NCBI RefSeq assembly: GCF_964204645.1
Contig: NC_134031.1
Location: 20,953,307 to 21,017,306, forward strand
Reading direction: 5' to 3'
DNA from: Tubulanus polymorphus
Lineage: Eukaryota > Nemertea > Palaeonemertea > Tubulaniformes > Tubulanidae
DNA: 64,000 nucleotides
The position numbers and the translations under genes are program-made. Position 1 is the first letter of the stretch; each line of letters starts with the position of its first letter. This document shows positions 1 to 15,500 of this stretch, piece by piece. The notes beneath the pieces are model-generated. The model did not search any database, was not told the DNA's origin, and saw nothing but the letters and a program-made list of their open reading frames with translations.

Positions 1-562
1 TGAAAGAGAATGAACCATACAACTTAAAAAATAAACAGTTTAAAAAAAACTTGTTTTCGCGACACGCGTTCAAGATCTGTTGGGATCTACGAAATTCATT
101 TAGTTTATGAGTGAGCGATATATAATAGGCTTACATCTCTTTCCATGTAATAATCCGTAATAGAATCAGTACAAATTAAAAGTTGAGCCAAGTATTGAAA
201 TAAGACACATGAGATTTTAATCGGTTTTAAAAGTATTAGTCTCTCTTATGATTGAATCGGATTAAATCGGCTTTTGAGTAACGGAGGCTTGATTAGTTAT
301 TTAATCTGCCTACGACGTGAATTGGAACTACAATACACAATGTCTAATCAAGGCAGGGCCCCCCTACATTGAAACTCTAACTACCATTGTTACCGAATCA
401 ACTGAACTGGTATTGTTTCAATTGGATACATTATAGAAATGTAAATAGCTCTTTCGGGCTTGTGTCGCAGGTTTACACAATATGTTGGGTTTGAAAGACG
501 AATAAACCTCAAATGTGGGCTGAATCAATGTGTAGCATCCGTTCATTACTTCCCCGGTTTAA
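1..562. other. Sequence beyond the CENPF stop codon
   Basis: Expected 3'UTR of CENPF if the last exon reads through to the TAA at 563-565. No canonical minus-strand AATAAA is evident; ATTAAA variants occur near 558 and 300. If the GTTAGT donor at 586 is used instead, a terminal exon would have to lie here or to the left of the window. I found no convincing one. Confidence 0.4.
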
Positions 563-3500
563 TTAAAAGGATTCACAACGACTAACCTTCACAGTTTCCG
601 ATGCTGATTGATCTTTAGTTTCCGTAATTGTACATAATGAGGGAGGTGTGGATGGTATCGTGTCCGATTGACGGGCGGTTGACGAACGAGTAATTCGAGA
701 TGAGTCCGGTTTATCGCACGTCGAAAACAACGAACGCTGCGACGTCTAAAATAAAATAGATACTCAATATATCGACGAGCTTAATTTACTGATCAATTTA
801 CAATCGATGAAATAATCTGTTCGTGTTGTTAAGATTATTATAGAAAAATCCCACGCTTTAGAATAGAAAGTCTGAAATGTGTGCTTGAGCTGAAATTTAT
901 TTGATGTTTCGACTTTATCCTAAAAATTCATTTCCAGGATTACCGGGGTTGTAACAAAATTATGAATGCCATCGGGAACAAAAATACCACCAGTAGGCCG
1001 GCCATCTTGATTCTGATCCACAATAACAAAATGACTTCTGAAAATTGCTAAAATTCTCAAAAGGCGATGAATTTTAATGATAACGTACTTTAGTTGCGTT
1101 TGGCGGATCGGTTGAAGAATCGTCTGTCATTGTAGCAGATGGTTTTTTAGAACTTGAACGTAACGCCAGTCGAGAGGTAACAGTTGATCGTCGTATTATC
1201 CCCGGTGATGCCATCACTTTAGGTATATCTGAAAATCCTTACGACAGGAAAAAACAAATATTGAATTATTAACTCAACAAAGAGTACCTTTTTGAAACAT
1301 TTTCCAAGCAAAAATCCCTGGTGCGTAAATTCGGAGCTCAGTTGATTGCATAAGGGGATCTAAATGTTTCAACGCACACTTCTCAAATTTGTCAAATCTT
1401 TTTCACATCATTTATTTTCCACAATTTTTAGCATCAATTTGAACCGTGCTGTTTTGACAGCACAGTGAAGACCAGTCTTAGCGCATGTTGGTTATGTAGT
1501 AAAACTAAGACTAAGATTTAATAAACTTTCAGACTGTTCAAAGCCTTAATAAATCCTCCAATTTTTACCAGCAGCCTTTTTGAGAAGCCTATCAAAATTT
1601 TGGACACCTAATCTACCCTTGTATGAGGAAAATGAATTTGTAAATACAATACCTTTGATAACAACATCGGGTAAACCTTCAGGTACGACATCCGGAGATT
1701 CAATCTCTGATTTCAGTTTTTTCCGATCTTTACCGGGAGTGGCGTCTCTTGCACGTTTACTCGATGGGGGTAATGATGTCACAACTCCAGTATCAAGCTG
1801 CAAAAAGATTATCATATAATATCGATATAATCATATTCATTTGAAAATTTGTCGATATAAGATGAAACTGGCGACGGACGAGGGAATATTCATTCAAAGA
1901 TCTATCCTATAATTATCTAACTACTGGTATGTAATTGTACAGGAATCAGTATTACTGAGACTATTTTTACCTCTGGTATTTTTCTTGAACGAGTAAAATG
2001 TCTACTACTCGTTGTAGGAAGCTCGGGTTCACTTTTCTCTGGAGCGGGACACAATGGTTTTGTAGGAGCCTTCCTCGTGGAGTTTGGTATCATCGGTTCA
2101 CCAGCTTTAGCTCGATCCACCATCTTACCTGAGAAATGACAATCGAATTCAATAATGAAGTTTTTACTGTTAACTCAATCACAAAGATGTCTCTGTCAAA
2201 TTGGCTATAAATTGTTAAATCAGAAATTCTGTGACACGATTAAAATATCGAAACTAAATCAAGAACTGCGATGGCTGCAAGTAGGAGATGAGGGAATGTA
2301 AAATTTTGGACTTGTGGGCATCATTACATTTCTGGAAACATACCGAGACATTCTACTTTAAATTTCAGCGAGCGATTTTCTTCATCCGTATCATTGAATC
2401 GTTTTATCAGTTTGCAATATTTTTGTAAGTATTCTTCCGATTCTTTCGTCGCCTGCGCTAGTTTTGTTTTCAAATCGTCAATCGTCGATCCATCTTCAGT
2501 CGTCTGAAAGGAATAACAGACTTCGTCAAAAACATTCAAACACCCGACGACTAAACCGCTTCATAGCAAGTGTCGTCCTGAGAGAATCTTTAAATTTACA
2601 ACAGATTAAATTCTATGCCTAATATCAGCAGCATAAAAAATTAATTAATGAATTTCACCAACCAGAAAGATTTTCTGATTTTGAGAAATATTCATATTCC
2701 AATCAATGCCTTGATCAAAGATTAGAAATAAATGAAAAGTCATAATCGAATCTACATGTTTTAGTTTTAGTTGATTTACCTTCGAGTCATTCTGTTTTTG
2801 GTGTAGTTGTTTTTTAAGGGCACTGATTGCCTCAGTCGATTCAGTTAATTGTGTCTGCAGTTTCATCATCTCGTGTTCCATTTTCTTGGCATTGGTCATC
2901 GCGAAAGTCAATCGAGATTCCTTATGAGACAATTCTTCCTTCGTAGCCTTCAGAATCGTTTCTAGTTCAGATGCCTGTTTGAAATTCAATAGAAATTTTC
3001 CTTTACTCTTTTATAATAATCTATAAAATCTATTAGATGTTTCGATATTGCCTTTTCCTGGGCGCTGCCATTTTGGAAATGGCCCACATGAGTGGATATA
3101 ATTTTGCTCAATGATTCATAGCAATGGCAATAAATACAAGACATCGAGATGAATCCAATACAGGGATGCAAGGACATTTCTAAAGAAAGAACATATGGCT
3201 TTCAAATAATGTCTAATGTTAACCCGCAATGGATGGCTTAATGAGGGTATTTCTAATGAATGATTGTGAAAATTTGTCAGTCCAATCAAACGACGTACCT
3301 TATTCTTTTCCGTTTCTAGACATTGTGCAGTTTCTGTGAACGTCTCCAACTCATTTCGGGCTGTGTTTAAATCGGATCTCAGCGAATTTACTATCGCATC
3401 TTTTGCACCGATGTCGGATTTCAGATTATCGACGTTCACCTGGAGCTGATTGATTTCATTTTTTAGCCGTTTTTCAGATTCGTCTGCGCGTAGTTTCTCG

Positions 3501-6500
3501 TCTTTCAGTCGGTTCGTGGTCGCTGTCAACTCGTCAATTTCTGACTGCATGACTGATTGTACTTCCCGCAGTTCGTGGCATTCTGACTGAAGACCAGCCA
3601 CCTGAAGTAAATAAGAACATCAGAAAATAAATTCAACTTCTAACAAATTGTTCAAATACTAGCCGCCTCCTCAGACAGTAATCTTTTTGGTTCATATTTT
3701 GATTTCAAGAAAAAAAACTTTCAAAAGTACTTAGAAAATTATCATAAGCAGCGGAAGAATGGAAGTAAATATAGCACTCACCTGGTTAACAAATTGCTCA
3801 TTTCTCTTGGTTGCAGTATTCAAATCTGCGTCAATTTGAATAACCTGACTAGTCAATTCCTTCTTTTCTTCAAGCAATTTTGCATTAGTCGTTTCAATGT
3901 CTTTAAGTTTTGTATTAGTAGAAGTGTTCTCGTTTAGCGATGCTTGCAAGTCTTCTCTGATGTTCTTTAATTCAGTTTGGAGTCCGGACAAGGTCGTTTC
4001 GAGTCCTGCTTTCTCAGTACTCGCCGTTCCGAGTTTATCTTCCATTTCGAGAAACTGGTTCAAAGCTTCTTTCGACTGTCGTTCTTCGAAGACTAATTTT
4101 TCTTCTGTACACTGCAAGCTTTTTCGCAGAACCTCCAATTCGTATTTCAGCCCTTGAATTTCATCATTTGCACAAGTTGATTCAGTCTTGACCTCCTTTA
4201 ATCTCAGTTCAATTTCACATTTTTCAGATTCTAATTCCTGTATAATTTTCTCCAAGGCGCATTTATCTGTTGCCAGTTGCTGAATAGTAGATGCCTGCTC
4301 TTTGATAACCGCGCCGCTGTCTGTGTTATCTGAATTTATCAAAGCCACTTCACTCGATAAAGCTTCAACGCGTTCTTTAAGACTATCTTTTTCAGCCGTT
4401 ATGCTTCGCATTTCTGCATCGACGTCACATTTCTCTTTCTTCAAAGCTTCCAATGCCGAGTCTTTCTCTTGAACAACATATTTCATTTCACTTATGATTG
4501 ATCTTGTTTGGTTTAGTTCTGTTGACAAGGATTCTACTCGACTTTCTAAATCTATTTCAGCGTTTTTCAAGGTAGAAATTTCAGCCCGTAATGCTTTATT
4601 TTGCGACGTAGATTCTTCAACGAGTAACGTTTGAACCTTAATTTCATCTTCTAGATCTGATTGAACCGAGTTCACATATTGCATTTGTGTTTCCATAGTT
4701 GCAATTTTCACTTCGAATGTATCCTTTTCGATTGTAAGCTCATCAATTTGACGTAATTTTTCAGTAATATCTCGATTTAAACCTTCATTGTTGTCCTTTT
4801 CTTTTCGTTGTTCGTCGATCAAATCTCTGATTTCGGCGTCTTTTGCCTCGATCAAGAGAACTTTTTCCGACATTTTATCTTTATACATTTGTTTATCCTT
4901 TTCACACTTTGCGAGACATTTCTCTAAACTCTGACAACAGGTTCTTATTTCGCTAACTTCAGCCTCAACTATTGACAATTGTCGGACAACGTGGTCACGT
5001 TCTGCTTTTATCGTACTATTTTCTTGTTCAAGTGCGGTTAATTTTTCCTGTTCCAATTCAAGATTTGAAGATATCTGATCGCTTTCAGACAATTTATTCG
5101 TAAGCGTCACATTTTCAGCTTCAACGGATCGAAGTCTCTCTAGCAGTTCCATTTTCTCGGCTTCTAATTTGTTCTCAGTCTGTTTCGATTCCGCTAAATA
5201 TGATTCAATCTCATCGTTATTCCTTTCAAGTAGATCAATGTGTGACTGAACCTTCGACAGCGAATGCACCAATTCGTCTCTCTCCTGCCCAAGTTCCGTC
5301 AAATTCAAATGTAATTTTTCGTTCTGTTCCCGTAGTTCAACTGACTGTTTTACATATTGTTCTTTTTCATCTAACTCCATTTTCACATTAGCAAGCGCCA
5401 TTTCAAGCTCCTTTAATTTTGTGTCTCGTTCAATATTATGATCATCTGTATCTACTTTCAAGGAAAGCATATCATTGCGTAGTTCTTGACAACCATTTAC
5501 TAATGTATCATTTCTCGATTGTTCATTGGTCACTTGATTTTCGAGTTGCTGTATTTGAGTACGCAGATCACACATTTCTTGTGTTTGAGATTTCAATTTA
5601 TTCTGACAATCCGTTAACTCGGCCTTGACGTGATCCATGTTTTCGATCATTTTTGCACAGTTGTCTCGATTAACCATCAAATCCGAGTAACTGCAAGTCT
5701 TTTCCTCGAGTTCTTTTTCCACTCTATTCGCTCGACCTAACAATTCACTATTTATGTCTTCAAGCGCTTTAATCTTCTCACTATAACTCACACAATCAGC
5801 CTCTAATTTGCTGCACTTTTCTTTCATTTCCTCAACAAACAAAAGGGAAGCTCGATGATCATTCTCAGTTTGTGTGATCCGGTATTCTAACTCAATTTTA
5901 GTCGACTGAATCTCACATTTTTCCTCAGAGATTCTACTACATTCAATTTCCCTTTCGCTTATTTTATTTTCTAATGTATTCACTTGATTAAGAATCTCTT
6001 CTTTCTCAAGTTTGAGAGCGTCGTAACTTGTACCTAATGACGTGTACTCCAATTTTGATGTCTCTATTTCGCTACTGAGCCGTTCTTTTTCTTCAGTAAG
6101 TGAGACAAGTTGAATTTGAAGCTGGCTAGATTTTACTTCTTCGCCATCAAACAAAGTCTGTAACTCGCTCAACTGATCTTTCAGAATACCTATTTCTTCT
6201 CGTAAAGAATTATTGTCCATTTGTTTGATATCCTGCATAGAAACCTTTGCTTCCTGGGCACTAGCCAACTCAGTTTTTAGGGACTCTATTTTATCCATGA
6301 GTAACTGAATTTCAGCTTTACCAGCAACTTCAGCTTTATTCAACATTTCGAACTGCTTCTCGATACCGTCGACGTAAGACAAATATTCTTGGTATTCTTC
6401 ATTTAACGATTCATTCTCGGTCGATAATTTATCGTACTTCTCAATAAGTTGTTCATGTTTGTTGTTCACATCAGAAATAACTTGATCTTTTTCATCGATC

Positions 6501-9500
6501 AAAAGACGTAATGAATCAAGCTCTTCATTCGTGCGGTTGATATTAACTTGAAGATTTTCCATCTGTTGGGCTGTTTCGTTCTTCTCACTTTCCATTGCAA
6601 TTAACTGAGTTTGACATTGCGTAAGTTTTTCATCAAGAGAGCAATTCTTTGAAACTTGCTCATCTAATTTAAGCTGATGCTCTTCATTTAGTGAAGCGAT
6701 TTTATTTTCGTGAAGTTTGTCCCTATCTTCTGCATTGCCATTCATTTCACTAACAGCAGACTCTAGTTGCTCGAGTCGTGACTGCCAAGTGGCTTTTTCA
6801 ATGACATAAGTCTCTTGAGTGGCTTTTAGTAAATCTTTTGTTTCATTCAACTCGTCTGACAAGGCCACTGTTTTCATATCAAGTTCTTGCTTCTCATTTT
6901 CTAGCATCTGTTGGATTTTCTTGGATTGCCCTTCATTTTCACTTATCTTCACTTCCAGCAGCTGAATATTCTTACGCAGTTCCAGAATCTCTTTTTCACG
7001 TTCGACTATCAAATTTTCTTTTTCACTCAACTCAGTTGCTCGAGTCATAGATTCTTGCGATAGTTCTTGATTTTTGTTAAGGAACTTCTCTTCCAGTTCT
7101 CTGAAGTTCTCTGCTTTTTTATTCATTTCTTGTTGCATTGTGGACACTTCGAGACATTTGGCATCATAATTTGAATTCATAGTTGCAAGCTCCAGCTTCA
7201 CATCCAACATATCTTGTTCATACTGATGAATTGTACCTTCCAATTTCTCTTTAAGGTTATGAAGATCATCGTACTTCTGATTGAGTTTCGTACTTTCATC
7301 TGCCCATCGCAATTCACATTCTTCAATTTCCATCCTCAGATCACTCACGACACTATCTTTCTTCTCTAATTCAATATTCAATTTTTCAATTTCACAATTG
7401 ATATCACGTAGTTGAGCTTCTTTTTCTTGGACTAATTTGGATTTAGAAGTCTGGCTAGTTGAAATCAATTCTTCTGTCTTGGCTACTTCATCAACCAATT
7501 CCTCGATTCGTTTCTCCTTATCCACAATAACCTGTTCATAAGTGGCTACCGTATTATCTCTCATCAATAAGCGTTCTTCAATTGCTTCACATTTAGCTCC
7601 AGCAACCGCTAGATCACTGCGGAGTTCATCGCATTCAACGAGTAAATTTGATTTGGTATTTTCAAGCTCCCTGACATTAGCCTCGGCACTTTTTAACATC
7701 TCAGATAGTTGAGTTTGTTGAGTTTCGGCGCTATCATTTAGTGTCGTTAGTTTTTCGGTCAAATTTTCATTGCTGCTCTTCAATTGAGTACATTCTCGTT
7801 CCAATTCTTGATTTTGCAACGTTATCTCCTGAATTTCTTCGTCGACAGTCTTTTGTACTTTCATCATCTCTCGCATTTCTGATTCGGCTGCATCAACTCG
7901 TTCTTTCAATAAATCTGCTTCCCTGCAGATATTATCCCTGGATAATTGTAACTCCGTTATTTGTTCAGTCAAGTCAATCTTAGCCCGTGCAAGGTCATCC
8001 ATTGCTTTCAATGATTTTTCCAAGTCACTCTTACATTCTTCTAGTTCGATGCTTTTCTCTTCTTTATTACACTTAAGTTCTTCGATATTTTGTTCGAGTG
8101 CATCACATTTTTTCTCCAAATTCACTCTGATGCCAGCTATTTTTTCGCATTCGTGAACTTTTTCCTCCAAAGAGCTGACAACTTCATTCATCTCCGATTT
8201 CTTTTCTTCCATCTCGGCTAAATGACGGTTAACTAAGTTCTTCATTTCACTGTCAAGATATTCAGTTCTTTTTAACAAGTGCTGTTTATCTTGTTGCTCC
8301 TGTTGTGACTCGTCTTTGAGCCAGTTATTTTCCGTCGTAAGTTTTGCCACCTCTGCATGCGCATGCGTCAAATCATGTTCAAATTCACATAGACGTTTCT
8401 TTTCATTTTCGTACAATTCCTCTAGATTTGTTTGCTGGAGTTTCAGGCTTTCGATAATCGAGTCTTTATCTTCGATGTCCATCTGCAGGAGTTCATTTCG
8501 AGCTTCAATCGCAGCCTTTTCTTGATCGAGTTGATCTTTATGAACCTTTATGTCAGAAGAAACATTGCACATTCGATCTTCCAAATCTTTCAATTGAGTA
8601 CAAACATCTCTATACGCAACATCTTTCTTTTCTAAGTCAGCTTTAACGTCTGATAGTTGCTGTTGTAACGCATCCATCGTCTGAGTTGTTTCATTAAGAT
8701 CCTCACGAAGTTTAGACTCTGTCTCTTTATGTAAACTAATGGCATTGCGAAGCTCACCAACAGTCATTATATGATTGCTGAGTTCTGTCTTTTTATTACC
8801 AAGAACCTCTTCCTGGTAAGAAAGTCTCGTCTGTAAATTATCAATCAAGTTTTGCATTTCTACTGACAAATCAGACTTCGCTTTTTCTTTAGCAGCTAAT
8901 GAAGTTTGAAGTGCATGGATTTGTTGCTGCATGTCATTAACAGTATCATTGTGGTCGGATGCAGCTTTTTTGAGATCATCAATAGTTCCGACCATTTCGG
9001 CACAATGACTTTCAAGTTGATTCTTTTCTTGCTTAAGCTGTTCAACATCGTGTTTATGAGATTCAACTTCCAATCTCAGAGTTTCATTAAGATTTTTTGT
9101 ATCTTCTAAGTGAATGGATATAAGCTTGTCTTGTTCTGTCAACTCGGTATATTTGCTTTGTAGAGATTCAAGTGCACTTTCATATTCTGTAACTTTTTCT
9201 TGTAATTCAGCGATTTTTCCACTGCTCTCAAGGCAGGCATTCTTAGACTGTTCATTGAGTATCTGTGTCTGATTAGTCAATTTTTCGACAATTTGTGCAT
9301 TGAGGGATGCTTCCTCTGATAGAGTCGCACACTTCTCATTCAAAATTTGAATCTCATCCACCTTTTCTTGCACTTGACAAAGCAATGCAATCTTTTCTTC
9401 TGCTAATGCTTGTCGAAGGTTTTCTTCTCGTTGTAAATCCATTGTTATCTTTTCTAGCTTATCATTTGCAATTACCAAATTTTCAGATAAGTCTTTTAAA

Positions 9501-12500
9501 GTTTCATCTTTTTCACTGATGACCGATTGCAGCTTGCCATACTCAGTTTCCTTTGAACTACACACAGTTTGAAACTGGCTGCGAATTGTTTCTATCTCAG
9601 CAGACGACTGTTCAATATGTTGCTTCAAGTCATTATTTTCCTTCGTGACTGATTCACACTTGGTCTCTAAGTTGCAAATTATTTGCGACTTCTCCCCCAT
9701 TTGAGTAGCAAGAATTTCTTTTTCTTGTCGCAAGCTTTCTTTCAGAGCCAAAGTTTCTGCATTTCTTGATGTCATCTCATCAAGCAGACGTTTCGCTTCG
9801 ACTATATTGATTTCTTTTTCCTGTAATTGTTCCTGTAACTTGCTTAATTCGCTACAAACATTTTTCAGCTGTTCATCTTTTTCCTGCAAGATTTTCTCTC
9901 CTTCCTCTTTAGTCTCATTTTGCGATCTGCCTAATGCAACCAACTGATCATTCGCCGTATCTAAGTCATCTTTTAATGCTTTGATTTCATTTTCATAAGT
10001 TTCCGACTTTTCAAGAAGGCATGTATATTTTTCATTCAACTCGAGCTTAGTCGATACCAACTCATTATTCATTGACTTAACATCATTTGTCTCTGAAATT
10101 ACTTTATCCATAGATTCTGCTTTCTCAGTCAGTTCATCGCATAAATGCTCGTACTTTTTCTCCAAAACACTGATTTCATTTTTCAAAGACTCGAGCTGTG
10201 ATACCAGCAACCCCTTTTCTGATTTTAGGCTCTCCTGCAAACCCATAGTTTCCTGATAATTCTGTTCTGCAGATTTAAGTTTTTTAAGCGTTTCATTGTT
10301 TGTGTCTTGAACTAATTTCAATTGGTTGTCAGACTCTGATAACTTTTCTTGAAGGTTTTTCACGTCATTTTCTTTAGTCAACAATGCTTCAGAAGTTTGT
10401 TCCTGCGTACATCGAAGTGTTTTCTTTAATTGTTCCAGTTCACTTTCCAAATCTTTCACATGTGAATCAAAACCCTCTACTTTTTCTTCCAGTAGCTGTT
10501 TATATTGATGCTGCATTTCTAAATCCTGATCAACCTTTGCTTTTTCTGCTATAAGCGATTCCTCCAACTCCGATAATCTCGCAAATTCTGCTTTTGCAGT
10601 CTTAAGTTCTGCTCTTGTGGCGGCAAATTCCATTTCTTGTTCACACAATGAATCTTCTACATTATCGAGAGATTCTTGTAATCTTGAAATTTCGGTATCC
10701 TTTAAACGAAGAGCTTCATCTTTCTGCTGTTTCCTTGTTTCCGATTCAGCCTGAAGATCAGATAAACTTTTTCTTGACTCAATCAACTGTTCATTCAGTT
10801 CGTCACAATTTTTCTGCTGTTGATGAAGTTCTGAATTGATATCGTCAATTTTCTCGTGCAACGATACATTTTCACTGCGTATTCCATCATTCAATTCAGA
10901 TAGTTCAATAAATTTACATCTGGTGTCTGACAATTCCTTTTCATTTGCTTCAAACATTTGTTGTATTTTGTTTAGTTCATTTTTCAATTCCTTGTTTCCA
11001 GATTCCAATTCTTGCATCTGCATTTCCCGAGTCTCGTTAACAGTCTTTTGATTTTGCATCAACTGATTTATCTTCTCCTCTAAAAGTTGGTTATGCTGCT
11101 CAGATTCTAAACTCTTCTCAGAAATTTCATTATATTTCTCAGACAAATCATTTCTCTCGACAATGATTGCTTCGTAGTCTGCTTGAAGAGAAAATTTCTG
11201 CTGAACCAGAGTTTCGTGCTGGTCCATCTGATTTTTCAATTTTTCTGTCTTCTCAGTGATTTGCTGAGCTAAATCCTCGAGTTTCGTTTGCATTTTGACC
11301 AAGTTTTCTGATTGCTGACCAATTTCTGATTGTTGCGACTGGATTCGAGCTTCCTTGCTGGCAATAACTTCGTCTCTCTGCCCAATGATTTCTTCCAGCG
11401 AAGTAGTTTTACTAGAAAATTGGTCAACCTGATAAGAAGAAACAGTATCAATCTGCTATTCAGCCTTATATTTTCATAAACCAAGATGACTACCAGTCAA
11501 CCACCTTGAATGACATTATAACCTTAATTCAAATACAGATCCTAAATGTCATTTAACATTTTCATGAGAAAGTTCAATGCTCAACATCAAATACAGTTAT
11601 AGGCCAAAAACTAAACATTAGGAATCAAAGACCACAGGTCAGCCATCTTGAATGCAATTACTTTCAAATTAACTAGGGTTTATTGTATGCCACCACATCC
11701 ATCTAACTAACATGAAAATCTTAAGGATTGTATCTCAACTGGTTTTAAGTGATTGTGGTAACACAAACTTCATGCGGACACAGTACAGTGAGGTCATAAT
11801 TGACAAGCTGCCATTGACAACAATAGATAATATTCACCTGATCAGATAGACCTGCTAGTTTTCCAGAAAGTTCCACAGTTTGTTCCAGTAAATCTGAACT
11901 CTTTTGTTGCAATGAATTGCGCTCTCTTTCCACCTCAGTTAAAGATCCTGAAAAATAAATGTCATTGTTGAAAGAAACAGATCAATCCAGCAGTTCAATG
12001 AGTCTTTACACTTTTTCTCGTAGATGAAGGGCTTCTAGTGATTTTCATTGTCAGTCAGAAACTCACCTCGTAAATTAGCTTCAATCTGTTCATGTTGAGA
12101 TTTTGTTGTTTTCAATTCTTCCTCAAACTGCATCAACTTGGCAGATTTTTCTTCTAATTCAGATTCATATTGAACCTTACCGTTTACGAGTTCCCTACAA
12201 TCAATAGAATATTGAATGAATGAAAGAATTTACAATTCAGATTCAGTTGTCGTAATTGTTCATTAAACATAACTCTTTATTTTCCAAAAAGGAGAAGTTT
12301 TACTGAAAAACTTACTGATGAACTGCTTGAAGTGTCGTATGAGTTTCTTGCAAATGCTGCAATTCCGAAGCATTGCGAGTAGATTTTTCCACTTCAGCTT
12401 CCACCTGAGCTGTCAAAGTTTGAATTTCTTGTTCACTCTTTTCCATCGATTCTTTCAATTCAGTGACTTCTTGCTGCAGTTTCATCAACTCGATGTTTTT

Positions 12501-15500
12501 ATTTTGAACTGTCTGCTCAGAGTTTCCGAGCTGCACATCTAATTCATTCTTCAACTTCTCCATTTTACCGAGTTTTGTGTCGGCGTCTTCGAGTTTCTCT
12601 TGAAGATTGAGAATTTCGTTATTCTTTTCGTTGACCATACGATCGTAATTTTCTGTTTTGCCTTTCATCTGATCGACCGTAACCTGTAAATCTTCTGAAC
12701 GTTTACTCAAAGTGAAATTATCGTCCATCAATCCGGAACTTTCGATTTCTTTCATTTGCAGCTCGTTTCTAACGGCGATAACGTTTCGTTCACTCTCCTC
12801 GTATTTCAACTGTAATTCGTCGAAATCTTTTTGCATTTTTGCGATCTTCGAATCGACGTTCGTCTTTTCCGTTTGTATTTCGGCGACTTCTTTTTTCAGT
12901 TTATCAACATTCGCGTTCAAATCTTTCGATTGTTTTTCGAACGTTTTGCGCAAGGTATCGATTTCTTGTTCCATTTGTTGTTTCTTTGCTTTGAGTTCTT
13001 CGTTGTACTGAGTCATTTTATCGATACGTGATTTTGTGTCACCGAGTTCTTTTTCCATACGAGTACAATCTCGCTGTCGTTCACAAAGATCTTTCGCCAC
13101 AGTATCCTATAAGAGATAATATATCGTAGTGTAAATGTTAGTATATCAATAAGTCATTATCCAGTTTGAATTCAAACACATGGTGATAACAACTTTACCT
13201 TAGATTTTTTCAGCTCATCCGAGTTTCTTTGCATTTCTTGTTGCTGGCTCTGCATCTGTAAGATGAGAAATTCAAAACGTTGACAGTCAAAGTCTGTGAA
13301 TTCCTCAGTTCTTCATTCATTTTATCAACAAGAAACATCCGAAATAATGACTGGGACAAAATATTTACCTTGTAGTTTGCCTGCTCAAGTTGCGCTTTGA
13401 GCTTAGTTATTTCTTCTGAGTGTTTGGTGATAGACTGATCTTTAGTGACGAGCATTTTCTCAGTGCGATCAAAATCCAGTTGCACTTCTTTCACACGGTC
13501 GTTCAGTTTTTGTATATCTTTATCGCGTGCTTGGATTCGCAATTCCAAATTAGCGTTACCCGTTTTCAGATCTACGATGAATAAACAGTTATCGTGGGTT
13601 AAACTTAATGTAAAAGATTCAGACTATCTTGGTATTTCCAATGGTAAAAATACACAAACTACCGACATTTATTTTATTAAAATTGAAAGTATATCTTGAG
13701 CATGTTTTTTATGTTGTCATTCTTAAAAGAAAACAGAACAAATTGTATTAAAAGTCAAGGAATTTAAGTAGTGCGAATGGTCATCAATCTAATTCATTGA
13801 ACTAGAAATTTGATTTTGAGCATTCTTCTCGATTTTAAAAGAGCTACTCCTCTATAATTATAGCATGAACAGTTAGAGTTTGATTGATACCAAATTTTCT
13901 TACGTTCAACTTCTTTCTTGAGCTGGTTGACAATTTTGTTATCATCTGCGCTAGGTTGAGGTAGCGCTGAAGCTACTGGTGTCGAGTTTGTCGTCACATT
14001 GTTGTAACCGCTGAATACATTCGCTTGTTGTTCTTGAGTTGTCGGTGGCGGCGGTTGTTTCATGTGTCTCGACGTCATTAACGATTGATCGTTATTCATA
14101 CACGGTGGCGGCTCCGGTGAATCACGCGCAAATGGGCAACTGCTACGACTATTACTCTATAAATAAATACTTGATTCTAGAACATTGATTGGGTAGGGTA
14201 GAATTTTGACTCAAATTCCAACATGAAATGAGTAGACATTCAAGTCTCTCCTACATTCTTCTAATCGTTGATTGCCCGGGAACCTAAATCACGGGACATG
14301 TTTCATTGAATACAAACTAAGAAACTTCCTTTACTAAACATAGCCTAAATTATTAAAGGAGGTAACTAAGAAATTCTATATAAGCGCATTAGGGATTCAA
14401 AAGTAGGATATATCTAATCTTGCTACTTACATTTTTACGATAATTGTTATAATTGGTCGGTGGTGCTGGAACACCGAGTCCGAATGGGTCATGTTGTCTG
14501 GTAACTGGGGCAGCTGATTCAAAAGACACTAGAGGACCTTCAATGGCTGTCGGTCCATTTTGATACTTATTTGAGTCGGTCGTAAATTCAGCAAGCTTAA
14601 GAAAAATTATATCAAGTTACGTAAAACCAGTGTTAGATCGAAGCCACAATTATGATTTATTCACAACAAAATGAACCACACTATACGCGATCTGATTGAC
14701 TCATTTTGGACAAAAACATCAAGAAATATTACCTTTAACTGTAGATTGTGAAGATTCTGTTGAAGCTTTTGTTGTTCCATCATCGCTTCGTCTCTGGATG
14801 TTTCAGCAGATGACAACTTTGACTTCAAATCGGCTATCAGTTGATTGTTCGTTTCCTTCAAATTGTAAATCAAGACATTAGCAATTTATGTATAGTAGTT
14901 AAACACATGGACATTCTTATGCCATACCCAGCAAGGCGCAATGTTTTGAAATGATATCATCAAATGCCATGAATCTTATATCCCCAGAGCCGGCCCATTT
15001 GATACACAACAAGTCATGACCTTCACATAGTTTGACTTGAGATGTGGCTGAATGACTTTTGTCTACCAATGCCACAAAACGATTAAGCTTGAAATCTTTT
15101 GAAACAATATAATCAAAACAACATACAAAATCACTGTCCGAAGAGCTTCCATGCCCGCTGCGTGATCGTGATCGCTGAACGTTGTTTCCCATACGTCGTA
15201 AGTGATCATTTTCACTGTTCAGTTTCTCATAGCGACGATCTAAATCATGTACTTCTTGTTGCAGACGATCGAGTTCCGTTTGAAGTTTTCCGGTCTGAAA
15301 TAACAACAATAGCAATAGAAAACATGTACATGACTATAAAATTGAACAAGAGTTTTTACTAATTTGCCGTGTCTATATTCCTGTGCACATGATGTAGACA
15401 TTTACAGAAGATTTACCAGTCAATCTGAATTTGTATTTTTTTTTATAAACTACCCCTTATTCGCTAGAAGACCCCACAGTTTGTGATGCTCTGGTTCTCT

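Noticed and set aside
1546-1652. CENPF ending by read-through of exon 1797-1653 (stop at 1546)
   Set aside because: A good GTATTG donor at the human-like position joins it in frame to exon 1228-1089, whose DIPKVMASPGIIRRSTVTSR peptide continues the CENP-F homology. Read-through would lose this.
3897-11051. About ten plus-strand open frames of 60-90 codons within the CENPF rod exon
   Set aside because: They are antisense shadows of a 7.6-kb coding exon rich in GAA/AAA/CTG codons. None shows a domain or splice context.
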